Assembly (NCBI GenBank): GCA_015233285.1
Contig: JADFYA010000173.1
Span: forward strand, 1-7,526
Length of the DNA stretch: 7,526 bases
Reading direction: 5' to 3'
From: Deltaproteobacteria bacterium
GTDB taxonomy: Bacteria; Desulfobacterota; JADFXK01
The translations under genes and the position numbers were made by a program. Under the pieces are notes generated by a model that was not told where the DNA came from, did no database searches, and saw nothing but the letters and a program-made list of their open reading frames with translations. Below are positions 1 to 5,924 of this stretch, one piece after another (position 1 is the stretch's first letter; each line of letters starts with the position of its first letter).

Positions 1-819
1 GGCCAGAGAAATCGCCGGGCCGGTGGTCTTAACCAGAGGCAGGAATTCCCGAGCCGATACGATGCGCCGGGCCAGGGTCTGATCCGCTTCCTGATACCGT
101 CCTCGGAAAGCTTGGGGATCGGCCTCAAAGTCCAGCCGCCGGGTCACGATTTCCATCCGCGGTTCCCGATCGGCAATCCCGGTCACGTCGACGCACAATC
201 CGAACCGGGCTAATAATTGAGGCCGCAAATCCCCTTCTTCAGGGTTCATGGTGCCGACCAAAGTGAACCGGCTGTGATGCGAGAATGATATGCCCTCTCG
301 CTCGACCACGTTCACTCCCATGGCCGCCACATCCAACAGCAGGTCCACCAGGTGATCGTTTAGCAGGTTAACTTCGTCAACATAGAATATCCCGCGGTTG
401 ACCTCGGCCAGGAGGCCCGGTTCAAATCTTTTCCGGCCCTTGTGAATGGCGGCCTCTATGTCCAGGGAGCCTAAAAGGCGGTCCTCCGTGGTTCCAATGG
501 GTAAGTTGACCACCGTCATGGCCCGCTCGTAATAGGGTAATGGAGTTCCTTCTTTCTCGAAACGGGCGTGGCAACCAGGGCACATCTGCCCCTCGTCATC
601 CGGATGGCAATTAAAGGGGCATCCCTCCACTACCTTGATTTGCGGTAAAAGGTCGGCCAGACCTCGAACGATAGTTGATTTGGCGGTCCCCCGTTCACCC
701 CGAATCAGGACTCCGCCCAGTCCAGGGTCGATGACGTTCAGGATCAACGCCGTCTTGATCGCTTCCTGCCCGACTACGGCGGAAAAAGGAAACCCTCGCG
801 TAAATTTTTTTGGTTTCAA
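1..819 (-). CDS. Magnesium/cobalt chelatase ATPase subunit (ChlI/BchI-like AAA+), 3' end cut off by the window
   Basis: This is the AAA+ motor subunit of an ATP-dependent metal chelatase, which drives Mg2+ or Co2+ insertion into a tetrapyrrole together with a ChlD-type and a large ChlH/CobN-type subunit in the cytoplasm. Visible residues: Walker A GERGTAKST at 41-49, Walker B ending in D148-E149, sensor-1 asparagine N192 in GTMNPEEG, and a putative arginine finger R205 in LLARF. The core starts with the family-typical FSAVVGQE. C67, C71, C80 and C83 form two cysteine pairs in the ChlI-specific insert and probably bind zinc; plant and purple-bacterial ChlI/BchI lack them as far as I recall, so a cobaltochelatase-like role or a ChlI-ChlD fusion is possible. 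The start is TTG at 819, directly after an in-frame TAA, so no longer N-terminus is possible; the Shine-Dalgarno (GTGGAC) is weak. 273 codons are present and the frame is still open at position 1. The family assignment is firm; the metal is not decidable. Confidence 0.9.
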   Translation of the reverse strand, partial: MKPKKFTRGFPFSAVVGQEAIKTALILNVIDPGLGGVLIRGERGTAKSTIVRGLADLLPQIKVVEGCPFNCHPDDEGQMCPGCHARFEKEGTPLPYYERAMTVVNLPIGTTEDRLLGSLDIEAAIHKGRKRFEPGLLAEVNRGIFYVDEVNLLNDHLVDLLLDVAAMGVNVVEREGISFSHHSRFTLVGTMNPEEGDLRPQLLARFGLCVDVTGIADREPRMEIVTRRLDFEADPQAFRGRYQEADQTLARRIVSAREFLPLVKTTGPAISLA

Positions 820-1020
820 TTAATTCTGTCCACTAAAAAGGTCTACAGGATCAAACCACGGGCTGCCCGGCAAAGAAGATATCGATCACTATCCCGCTGG
901 GTCCATGGCCTGGTAAGCTTGCTATCCGATCAACTGTACAACCAGAAGCAAGATTAACCTGGGTTTCAGTTCCAGCCGGGTCAATCTTTTCCGGCTGAAC
1001 CAGGTCTATCTAATTTTCGG
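820..1020. other. Intergenic spacer between the dehydrogenase and the chelatase gene
   Basis: Both flanking genes lie on the minus strand and are 201 bases apart. Apart from the nested hairpin at 958-1004 nothing specific is visible. I could not find a convincing sigma70 promoter or a riboswitch ahead of the chelatase gene, so read-through from upstream cannot be excluded. Confidence 0.5.
958..1004 (-). terminator. Nested hairpin downstream of the dehydrogenase, possible terminator
   Basis: An outer stem CCTGG/CCAGG (958-962 with 1000-1004) encloses a perfect 7-bp inner stem CAGCCGG/CCGGCTG (973-979 with 991-997). It starts 17 bases after the stop of the minus-strand dehydrogenase gene, the expected place for an end-of-transcript structure. 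The minus strand after it reads GTTAATCTTGCTT, which is T-rich but not a proper T tract. It is therefore either a weak intrinsic terminator or a 3'-end stabilising hairpin. Confidence 0.4.
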
Positions 1021-1968
1021 TTAATCATGCAAGTACATAAGTTCCTGGCTGTTTTCCAGCCGGAGGATATTGTCCACCACCTGTCGCTTGATGCCCTCCA
1101 TGGACAAGTGGGTGGTCCCGCCGACATGGGGCGTAGCCAGGACATTGTAGCTAAAAATAGGATCATTCGGATCAGGTGGTTCTTCCCAGAATACGTCTAA
1201 TCCGGCGCCGGCGATCTTCCCTGTGGCCAAAGCCTCCTCCAGGGCGTCCCGGTCGACTAGACCGCCCCGGGATAAGTTGATCAAAAACGCCTGTTGATTC
1301 ATGAATCCAAATGTTTCACGGTTCATCAAGTGCCTGGTCTCGTCACTGAGAGGAAGGCAGAGCACCACGTAATCGGACCACTGCAGGAGCTTTTTGAGGC
1401 TGTCCGGACCACCACCCCATTCCAAACCCAGTTCCGGAGCCAGTCCGGCACAGTTGGAGCGGCTGATTCCGGCCAGGCGGGCATCAAATGATTTTAACCT
1501 TTTGACCAAGGCCCGGGCCAGGTCGCCCATTCCAACCATCCCGATTTTGCTGCCACTCAGAGTTCCGCCCAATGGTGAACCTACGCGTCGTTCGGCCAGG
1601 TTGCGGGTCATCTCGCGAAAATTCCGGGCCAATCCAACCATCTGGTAGATGCCCAATTCAGCCACTGAGTCGGCGTTACCAGAAGCGCCGCTGGGGACGT
1701 TGGCCACTTTGATGTTCAATTCTCGGGCCGCGTCCCGATCAACCCCTTCAAGTCCCACACCACATTGCTGGATCAGTTTCAGCCGGTCGCTGGTCTGGAG
1801 AATTTCTCTGGATACCCGGGACATTGTCGGGATCAAGATGTCGAATCCTTTGAGGCTGTCAATTTCAAATTTCCCGGTGGACTCAACCTGGTGCTGAGGC
1901 ATCGCACCGCGGAGGATGTGTAAAAACCCGCCCCAGGTATTTTCCGGGGCCGCAAAGAGTATGTTCAT
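1021..1968 (-). CDS. D-isomer-specific 2-hydroxyacid dehydrogenase (phosphoglycerate dehydrogenase-like)
   Basis: A complete 315-residue cytoplasmic oxidoreductase that should interconvert a 2-hydroxyacid and its 2-ketoacid using a nicotinamide cofactor. The Rossmann dinucleotide motif is GMGDLA at 146-151, with alanine at the third glycine position. The catalytic triad of the family is intact: R234 (NLSRGG), E263 (FWEEP) and H281 (TPHVGG). The length fits short-type members without an ACT domain; 3-phosphoglycerate dehydrogenases with regulatory domains are longer. After the second Rossmann strand, where NAD-specific members usually have Asp, the sequence is ISRS with R170, which suggests NADP(H) preference (inference). 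The ATG start at 1968 has AAAGGAAA nine bases upstream, and a sigma70-type promoter sits at 2033-2061, so it heads its own unit. The substrate cannot be told from sequence: glyoxylate/hydroxypyruvate, phosphoglycerate and others are all open. Confidence 0.92.
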   Translation of the reverse strand: MNILFAAPENTWGGFLHILRGAMPQHQVESTGKFEIDSLKGFDILIPTMSRVSREILQTSDRLKLIQQCGVGLEGVDRDAARELNIKVANVPSGASGNADSVAELGIYQMVGLARNFREMTRNLAERRVGSPLGGTLSGSKIGMVGMGDLARALVKRLKSFDARLAGISRSNCAGLAPELGLEWGGGPDSLKKLLQWSDYVVLCLPLSDETRHLMNRETFGFMNQQAFLINLSRGGLVDRDALEEALATGKIAGAGLDVFWEEPPDPNDPIFSYNVLATPHVGGTTHLSMEGIKRQVVDNILRLENSQELMYLHD

Positions 1969-2032
1969 GTCCGGTTTCCTTTAACGAAACAAATGAATAG
2001 AACAAAAATGGTGGGGTGGACCAACAAGAAGG

Positions 2033-2061
2033 ATTATACTCACATCGGCATGACATTTCAA
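2033..2061 (-). promoter_or_regulatory. Sigma70-type promoter of the 2-hydroxyacid dehydrogenase gene
   Basis: On the minus strand TTGAAA (2061-2056) is followed by exactly 17 bases and then a perfect TATAAT (2038-2033). Transcription should begin near 2026, giving a leader of about 58 bases with a good ribosome-binding site ahead of the ATG at 1968. It is the best-formed promoter in the window. Confidence 0.75.
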
Positions 2062-2118
2062 TGGGAAAAAAGGCACAAGAGAGTCTTTCGTGGAACAGCC
2101 TGGAGAAAAAACAGCGGT

Positions 2119-2138
2119 AGGTAACGAGAGGTAACGAG
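2119..2138. repeat. Tandem 10-bp direct repeat
   Basis: AGGTAACGAG occurs twice head to tail (2119-2128 and 2129-2138) in the spacer between the cheZ-like gene and the dehydrogenase promoter. It lies about 60 bases upstream of that promoter's -35 box. It may be an activator site or a chance slippage duplication. Confidence 0.6.
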
Positions 2139-2248
2139 GGCGGCCCCTAATCTTTTAGAAAAATACTTATGAAGGCGGAAGAGACCCCCTGGGTTATGAT
2201 TTTTTCAATGTTGGAATTCAGCCTCGGCTGGTTAAGGCCACATCCAGA

Positions 2249-3847
2249 CTAAAAGCCCAGTTTATTCAGCAAGTCGTTCACAGAATCCTGATCGAGCTGG
2301 CCTTTGAAGTCTTCTTCGCCGACATCGGCGGATAGGGTTTTCATCACTTTGTCCACTTCATCCTGGGTAATACGCTGGAATTTGTCATCCGGGATCTGAG
2401 CTTCTTGCCTCTTTAGTTTCAGTTTGGTGCCGAAGTTGACTAAAATAGCCAGGAGTTGAAATTGGAACTTTGACAGGATGCGGATAATCTTTTTTATCTG
2501 CTGGCCGGACAGATCTTGGAAAGACAGTGCCTCCAGGATATGGGCAATGGAGTTAATCACCCGGTTGATAGAGTTGTTTGAGTGATCAATCACCTCTTGA
2601 AAGATGTGGACGCCTTCGCGACTGGAAATAGTCATTTCTCCTAACGATGACAGCAGCTCAAAATCCACTTCCAGATTAAAGAGTTCGCCTCTTTCCCGCA
2701 GAGTGGAGATATTTTGGTAAATGAGATCTAAGACTTCGGTGAAGTGACCATTGCCACCGATGATGCTCTCCACGGAAGCGGGGCCGGCCGATTCATCTTC
2801 TTGACCGGGGTCTGGTTCAGCGTCCGGAGGCATATCCAACGGGATAAATTGATCAAGAAATATTTTTTCGGAATTGGAGGTCATCTTCTTGATCAGGGTC
2901 TTAAACTCTTCGTTGGGAGTAGCCTTGTACAGAGATTCAAAAATAGCCTTGATGGGGACATTCAAGAATCCGTCTTCTACGGCCAGGCCCGCAGTCTTGG
3001 CAGAGAGATACTCATTAATGGCCTCATGATCAAACTCATTATGTTGTTTTTCCCGCATGGTTTTGATGTGCTTTTTGACCACTTCGTTGGTGCACAATTC
3101 GTAGATTGTCTGGAATGTCGTGTCTAAAGGAAAAATTCGGGCAGGTGGTCCGGCTGGTTTAGCGACCACCGGTGCAGCCGGCGCCGGGGGAGCCGATTGG
3201 GAGACTTCTTTTAGTTTTTCGTAAACCGTTTCTTCGTTTTGCAGAACGGTCCCGACGACCGATTGGATTTCCGGATAATCTTCGGCCAATTTTCCGATAT
3301 CATCCATAATTTTGTTGCGGGATGCTTCACTGATGGGTTCAAATTCATTTATTTTTTTCAGATTATTTTGGATCTCTTTGCAGACTTCTTCAATTTCCTC
3401 CACCTTGTCGATAATGTTCATGGTGGCCGATTCAGTCAGATTGACCACCTGCTCCAATTGCCCCTTGGCACTCTCCAGTTCTTTCCCGGCGGAGGCCATG
3501 TCCAGTCCGGCAAGATCAGATACACTGACACCTTTTAAGGAGATACTCAGTTGCTTGGCCAGGGTGCCGATCTCGGAATACATCTCGGCCGTAACTTCTT
3601 CATAAAACTTTTCATCTTGATTTGCCCCCAAGTCCGAGCTCACAGGTGCTGCAGGGTATGGAGGCGCGGCAGGTGGTTGAGACGCTTCTCGGTATACCGG
3701 GACTTCTTTTTCCACTATCTTTTCGATCACTCTAGTGGCATTAAGGTCAGCCTTGACCACGATGTCATAAATGACATCCTCTGTCCTGATGGTAAAGGCG
3801 CCACTTTGAACTTCTAAAGTGATCCGGGGAATTTTTTTATCGCTCAT
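2249..3847 (-). CDS. cheZ: CheZ-like chemotaxis protein phosphatase, enlarged
   Basis: Probable CheY-P phosphatase acting in the cytoplasm to end the chemotaxis signal. The catalytic helix reads FQDLSGQQIKK at 443-453, giving D445 and Q449, equivalent to D143 and Q147 of E. coli CheZ. The last residues, DSVNDLLNKLGF, match the C-terminal CheY-binding peptide of CheZ (DQVDDLLDSLGF). A further CheZ-like helix (AKGQLEQVVNLTESA at 127-141) lies far upstream, so the helical hairpin is split by about 200 residues, including a Pro/Ala linker (218-236) and a predicted helical segment (240-335). Residues 1-50 look beta-rich and 58-70 are a Pro/Ala linker. At 532 residues it is over twice the 214 of E. 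coli CheZ. I chose ATG 3847 (AGGT six bases upstream) over an in-frame ATG at 3943, whose 32 extra residues look non-coding. It stands alone, with no other che or flagellar gene beside it. Confidence 0.85.
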   Translation of the reverse strand: MSDKKIPRITLEVQSGAFTIRTEDVIYDIVVKADLNATRVIEKIVEKEVPVYREASQPPAAPPYPAAPVSSDLGANQDEKFYEEVTAEMYSEIGTLAKQLSISLKGVSVSDLAGLDMASAGKELESAKGQLEQVVNLTESATMNIIDKVEEIEEVCKEIQNNLKKINEFEPISEASRNKIMDDIGKLAEDYPEIQSVVGTVLQNEETVYEKLKEVSQSAPPAPAAPVVAKPAGPPARIFPLDTTFQTIYELCTNEVVKKHIKTMREKQHNEFDHEAINEYLSAKTAGLAVEDGFLNVPIKAIFESLYKATPNEEFKTLIKKMTSNSEKIFLDQFIPLDMPPDAEPDPGQEDESAGPASVESIIGGNGHFTEVLDLIYQNISTLRERGELFNLEVDFELLSSLGEMTISSREGVHIFQEVIDHSNNSINRVINSIAHILEALSFQDLSGQQIKKIIRILSKFQFQLLAILVNFGTKLKLKRQEAQIPDDKFQRITQDEVDKVMKTLSADVGEEDFKGQLDQDSVNDLLNKLGF

Positions 3848-3893
3848 TTTTTGACCTGACAAAAAAATCCAGTTCAAGGGGTGGAAACTACTT

Positions 3894-3914
3894 AAAGCCC
3901 GGCCGGAAGGCTTT
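3894..3914 (-). other. GC-rich hairpin in the cheZ leader
   Basis: On the minus strand AAAGCC and GGCTTT form a perfect 6-bp stem around an inner CCGG-rich core, about 50 bases ahead of the chosen cheZ start. A second weaker hairpin (GGTCTGC/GCGGACC with one G-T pair) lies just upstream. There is no T tract after the stem, so this is leader structure rather than a terminator. No known riboswitch core was recognised. Confidence 0.4.
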
Positions 3915-3996
3915 GGACATCCCGGTCCGCAGGCAGACCTCATCTTTTATACCGCCATGGTCGCGGCTGCACTCATGCTTTTAAGTCATATCCAAC

Positions 3997-4024
3997 TCTT
4001 CGGCGGTTTATGAGAATAACTTTA
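3997..4024 (-). promoter_or_regulatory. Possible FliA (sigma28)-type promoter for the cheZ-like gene
   Basis: On the minus strand TAAAGTTA (4024-4017), 12 bases, then GCCGAAGA (4004-3997). The flagellar sigma28 consensus is TAAAGTTT-N11-GCCGATAA, so the boxes match 7 of 8 and 6 of 8 positions with one extra spacer base. It points at a chemotaxis gene, which is the class of gene expected to carry it. The leader would be about 140 bases. Confidence 0.4.
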
Positions 4025-4370
4025 CTAAAAAATATGGTGGCCGAAAAAAAATCTGCCAAACCCTATTGAACGACTGTCCCAGGGCGGCCTTAATTTCGCC
4101 AAAAATCATAGTGTGCAGCCGTCACAATTACTTATTTAATATTAATAATATACTATTTTCATGGGAGTGTCAAGGCTTGCCTATGGCCATCCGCTCTTTT
4201 TTAACAAACCCTGAAACCTGCGTTAATCTGTGCCCTAAGCAAGAGGTTAGTTCGACTTGCCCGCTTTGAATCCTCCTCGGCAGCCAATCAATCTCCCAGG
4301 CCCATTCTCCAAAATTATAATCCAGGGGGGCCGATAGCGCCCGATAGAAAAGCCGACCGATTGATTAAGA

Positions 4371-4399
4371 TTGCTGAATCCTGACTTATGTGGTATACA
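4371..4399 (+). promoter_or_regulatory. Weak sigma70-like promoter candidate for the LysR gene
   Basis: TTGCTG (4371-4376), a 17-base spacer and TATACA (4394-4399) give an acceptable but poor -35 and a fair -10. The overlapping TACAAT and TACTAT at 4396-4406 are alternative -10 boxes. The leader would be about 160 bases and would include the inverted repeat at 4478-4517. Confidence 0.3.
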
Positions 4400-4457
4400 A
4401 TACTATGAACGGGCATTATTGTCTCTTTTATAGAAGACTCAAGACGGGCACGTGTAA

Positions 4458-4517
4458 TCTTTCTCGTTCCGCTCGAAATGACGACATCCGACACTCCAAA
4501 AACATTGATGTCGTCAT
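4458..4517. repeat. Dispersed-type palindromic repeat with an 11-bp perfect inverted repeat
   Basis: ATGACGACATC (4478-4488) and GATGTCGTCAT (4507-4517) are perfect inverted copies around an 18-base spacer, ending 49 bases before the LysR start. The left part on the minus strand reads CGTCATTTCGAGCGGAACG followed by AGAAAGATT. This resembles the GTCATTTCGAGC...GAGAAATCT intergenic repeats that I recall from many bacterial genomes. It could be a REP/MITE-like element, a leader hairpin, or a LysR autoregulatory site; only the inverted repeat itself is directly seen. Confidence 0.55.
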
Positions 4518-4566
4518 CTACGTTATCTTATTTTAATCAATAACCAATTAACCTAAGGCCACGGGC

Positions 4567-5493
4567 TTGGATATTCACCGCTTAGAATTATTCTGCAAGG
4601 TCTATGAACTGGGCAGCTTCTCCAAAGCCGCCGAGGAAATTCGACTGTCTCAACCTACCGTGAGCGGACACATTATGTCCTTAGAAGGGTCGCTGAACCA
4701 AAAGCTCTTCGACCGGTTGCAGCGGGAAGTGGTTCCCACCCGAGCCGGGGAACTCCTATATGGCTACGCCAAGAAGATCCTGTCCATCCGGACCCAGGCC
4801 CTGGAAGCCATGGAAGCCTATGGCGGCCGCATCTCCGGTCGGATACGCCTCGGAGGCAGCACCATCCCCGGCCAATATATCCTTCCGGAGTTGCTTGGCC
4901 GGTTCAAAAAAAAGTATCCGGACACAACCATTAGTTTAATTATCTCCGGGACCAAAAGGGTGGGTGACATGGTCCTGCAAAATGACGTGGATTTGGGCCT
5001 GGTCGGAGCCAAAATCAATGATCAACGGTTGGAGCATCATCCTTTCACTCATGATGATTTGATCCTGGTGGCGCCGGCGGACCACCCCTGGGGAAAAAGG
5101 AAACGAGCCACCCCGGAGGAGTTAAGAACAGCCCCGTTCATTATCCGAGAGCCGGGTTCCGGTACTCGAAGAAGTATGCTCGAAGCCATGGAAGAAGTCG
5201 GAGTCACCCTGGATCAAATCAATGTAGTCGCCGAAATGGGCTCGACCGAAGCTATTCGGGAAGCGGTGAAGTCGGGAGTGGGCGTGTCGATTTTATCCAA
5301 ACGAGCGGTGACCAACGAGCTAGCCTTAAAACAGATAGTCTCGATACCGATCCAGAACTTGAATCTAACCCGCAACTTCTACCTCATCTACCGCCGTGGC
5401 CGGACCCACTCCCCCCTGGCCAAGGCCATGATCGAGTTTGCCTTACAAGACATCAAAGAACGTCATCCTGATCCGCATGAGGACGAAGATTGA
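4567..5493 (+). CDS. LysR-family transcriptional regulator, resembling the selenium-metabolism-associated group
   Basis: A complete 308-residue DNA-binding regulator. The N-terminal winged helix-turn-helix spans about residues 3-62, with the family signature GSFSKAAEEIRLSQPTVSGH at 16-35 and KLFDR at 46-50. A linker helix follows, and then a periplasmic-binding-like effector domain from about 91 to 297, with GRIRLGGSTIPGQYILPELL at its start. The start is TTG at 4567, supported by TAAGG eight bases upstream and by the exact start of homology (DIHRLELF). The C-terminus is acidic. The overall pattern recalls the LysR group named for association with selenium metabolism in anaerobes, and CysB/CysL-like regulators; this is from memory, and no selD, selA, selB or yedE gene lies in the window. 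It is divergent from the cheZ-like gene and codirectional with the small cysteine protein, from which it is separated by 427 bases. Confidence 0.9.
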   Translation: MDIHRLELFCKVYELGSFSKAAEEIRLSQPTVSGHIMSLEGSLNQKLFDRLQREVVPTRAGELLYGYAKKILSIRTQALEAMEAYGGRISGRIRLGGSTIPGQYILPELLGRFKKKYPDTTISLIISGTKRVGDMVLQNDVDLGLVGAKINDQRLEHHPFTHDDLILVAPADHPWGKRKRATPEELRTAPFIIREPGSGTRRSMLEAMEEVGVTLDQINVVAEMGSTEAIREAVKSGVGVSILSKRAVTNELALKQIVSIPIQNLNLTRNFYLIYRRGRTHSPLAKAMIEFALQDIKERHPDPHEDED

Positions 5494-5508
5494 TCTCTCA
5501 GTCAGCCT

Positions 5509-5530
5509 GGTCATCCCCGGCCGGATGACC
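5509..5530 (+). terminator. Hairpin just after the LysR gene
   Basis: GGTCATCC (5509-5516) and GGATGACC (5523-5530) form a perfect 8-bp stem with a CCGGCC loop, 16 bases after the LysR stop. There is no T tract behind it, so it is more likely a 3'-end protecting structure or a factor-dependent end than a classical intrinsic terminator. Confidence 0.4.
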
Positions 5531-5537
5531 CTGAGCC

Positions 5538-5647
5538 GCGGTAACCGGGCCCTGATTTGTTCTCCGGTGCCGCACTAGCCCCGCAGATCCTACACTCCCC
5601 CCCAAACAGCTACGAGATAGCCGGGATAATCTCCCGGCTCATAGGAT
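5538..5647 (+). ncRNA. Possible structured RNA: consecutive stem-loops of unknown class
   Basis: Two structured units follow the LysR-proximal hairpin. The first pairs GCGG-TA-ACCGG (5538-5548) with CCGGT-G-CCGC (5564-5573), 9 bp with a small internal loop. The second has a perfect inner stem AGCCGGGA/TCCCGGCT (5619-5626 with 5632-5639, loop TAATC) inside an outer stem ATCCTA/TAGGAT (ending at 5647). A further TCCCAG/CTGGGA pair lies at 5652-5657 and 5698-5703. I recognise no known RNA family. Transcription of the region is unproven and the unit could be simple intergenic palindromes. Confidence 0.3.
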
Positions 5648-5677
5648 TTCTTCCCAGTAAAATGATGGCCGTCGCCT

Positions 5678-5924
5678 ATGGAAATATTTAAGAAGATCTG
5701 GGATAATAAAAGCCGCAAGGGCGAGAGAGCGCCTAACAGCCTACAAAAGCAGGGGCACGGTCATATTGATCACTGATCCTTCGCTGCCGGCTTGATCCAC
5801 TGGTACCGAGAAAAAATGCAGCTATTCCAGCATAGAGGCCGGGCAGCTTCCGGATATCGGCGCCCTGGAGGCTCTTATAGATCCTGGGCTAAGGATTAAC
5901 TCATTCCGGAGGGCAACACGATGA
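5678..5924 (+). pseudogene. Possible remnant of a small gene upstream of the four-cysteine protein
   Basis: One frame begins MEIFKKIWDNKSRKGE at an ATG at 5678 and stops after 32 codons. The next frame continues as GTVILITDPSLPA and stops at TGA 5793-5795. The first frame then resumes as GLIHWYREK, and the second frame again gives SSIEAGQLPDIGALEALIDP and ends with a TGA that overlaps the ATG at 5921 as ATGA. The switches fall near GGGG (5752-5755), the TGA, and A6 (5811-5816). The ATGA overlap and protein-like segments suggest a formerly coupled upstream gene that has decayed, or sequencing errors. I recognise no protein family, and chance cannot be excluded. Confidence 0.25.

Larger units (their letters stand above)
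3848..4566. other. Divergent intergenic region between the cheZ-like gene and the LysR gene
   Basis: This 719-base stretch has no convincing gene. It contains the cheZ leader and candidate FliA promoter on the left, and an AT-rich block at about 4125-4165 with the palindrome TTAATATTAA (4136-4145). On the right are a weak sigma70-like promoter for the LysR gene and the inverted repeat at 4478-4517. An open frame at 4066-4269 lacks a good start and ribosome-binding site and has no recognisable protein signature, so it is left out. Confidence 0.6.
5494..5920. other. Gene-poor region with strong stem-loops and a possible decayed gene
   Basis: No intact gene is seen in these 427 bases. The left half (5509-5703) holds several consecutive strong inverted repeats. 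The right half (5678-5924) reads protein-like only if the frame is switched more than once. The extreme right carries a strong ribosome-binding site, GGAGGG at 5908-5913, for the gene starting at 5921. No clear promoter or T-tract terminator was found. Confidence 0.6.

Noticed and set aside
2744..3817. Several open frames of about 90-127 codons on the plus strand opposite cheZ
   Set aside because: Antisense shadows of a gene with clear family motifs; their Phe- and Leu-rich translations mirror the Lys/Glu-rich sense protein.
3848..3943. 32-residue N-terminal extension of the CheZ-like protein from the ATG at 3943
   Set aside because: Composition is unlike the rest of the protein, and ATG 3847 has a better-placed Shine-Dalgarno; the extension would also cover the leader hairpins.
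4066..4269. Open frame of 67 codons on the plus strand in the cheZ-LysR spacer
   Set aside because: No ATG start at its beginning, no ribosome-binding site, mixed composition and no recognisable motif; the region is AT-rich promoter-type DNA.
4241..4290. TTAGTTCGACT segment looking like a tRNA T-arm
   Set aside because: No acceptor, D or anticodon stem could be placed around it.
4331..4347. CCGATAG direct repeat separated by CGC
   Set aside because: Two short copies only, without further units or structure; expected by chance.
5564..5592. Resemblance to part of a cobalamin riboswitch (GGTGCCGCAC...GCCCCGCAG)
   Set aside because: The conserved order of core elements and the ACTG segment are missing, and the stretch is explained by simple stems.
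5793..5795. In-frame TGA as a selenocysteine codon
   Set aside because: No CxxU/UxxC-type context, no clear SECIS hairpin with a GU apical loop just downstream and no start codon in the frame; kept only as a minor alternative in the findings.
5816..5899. 27-residue open frame starting ATG 5816
   Set aside because: No ribosome-binding site, Arg/Gly-rich out-of-frame translation, and it overlaps a more protein-like frame.
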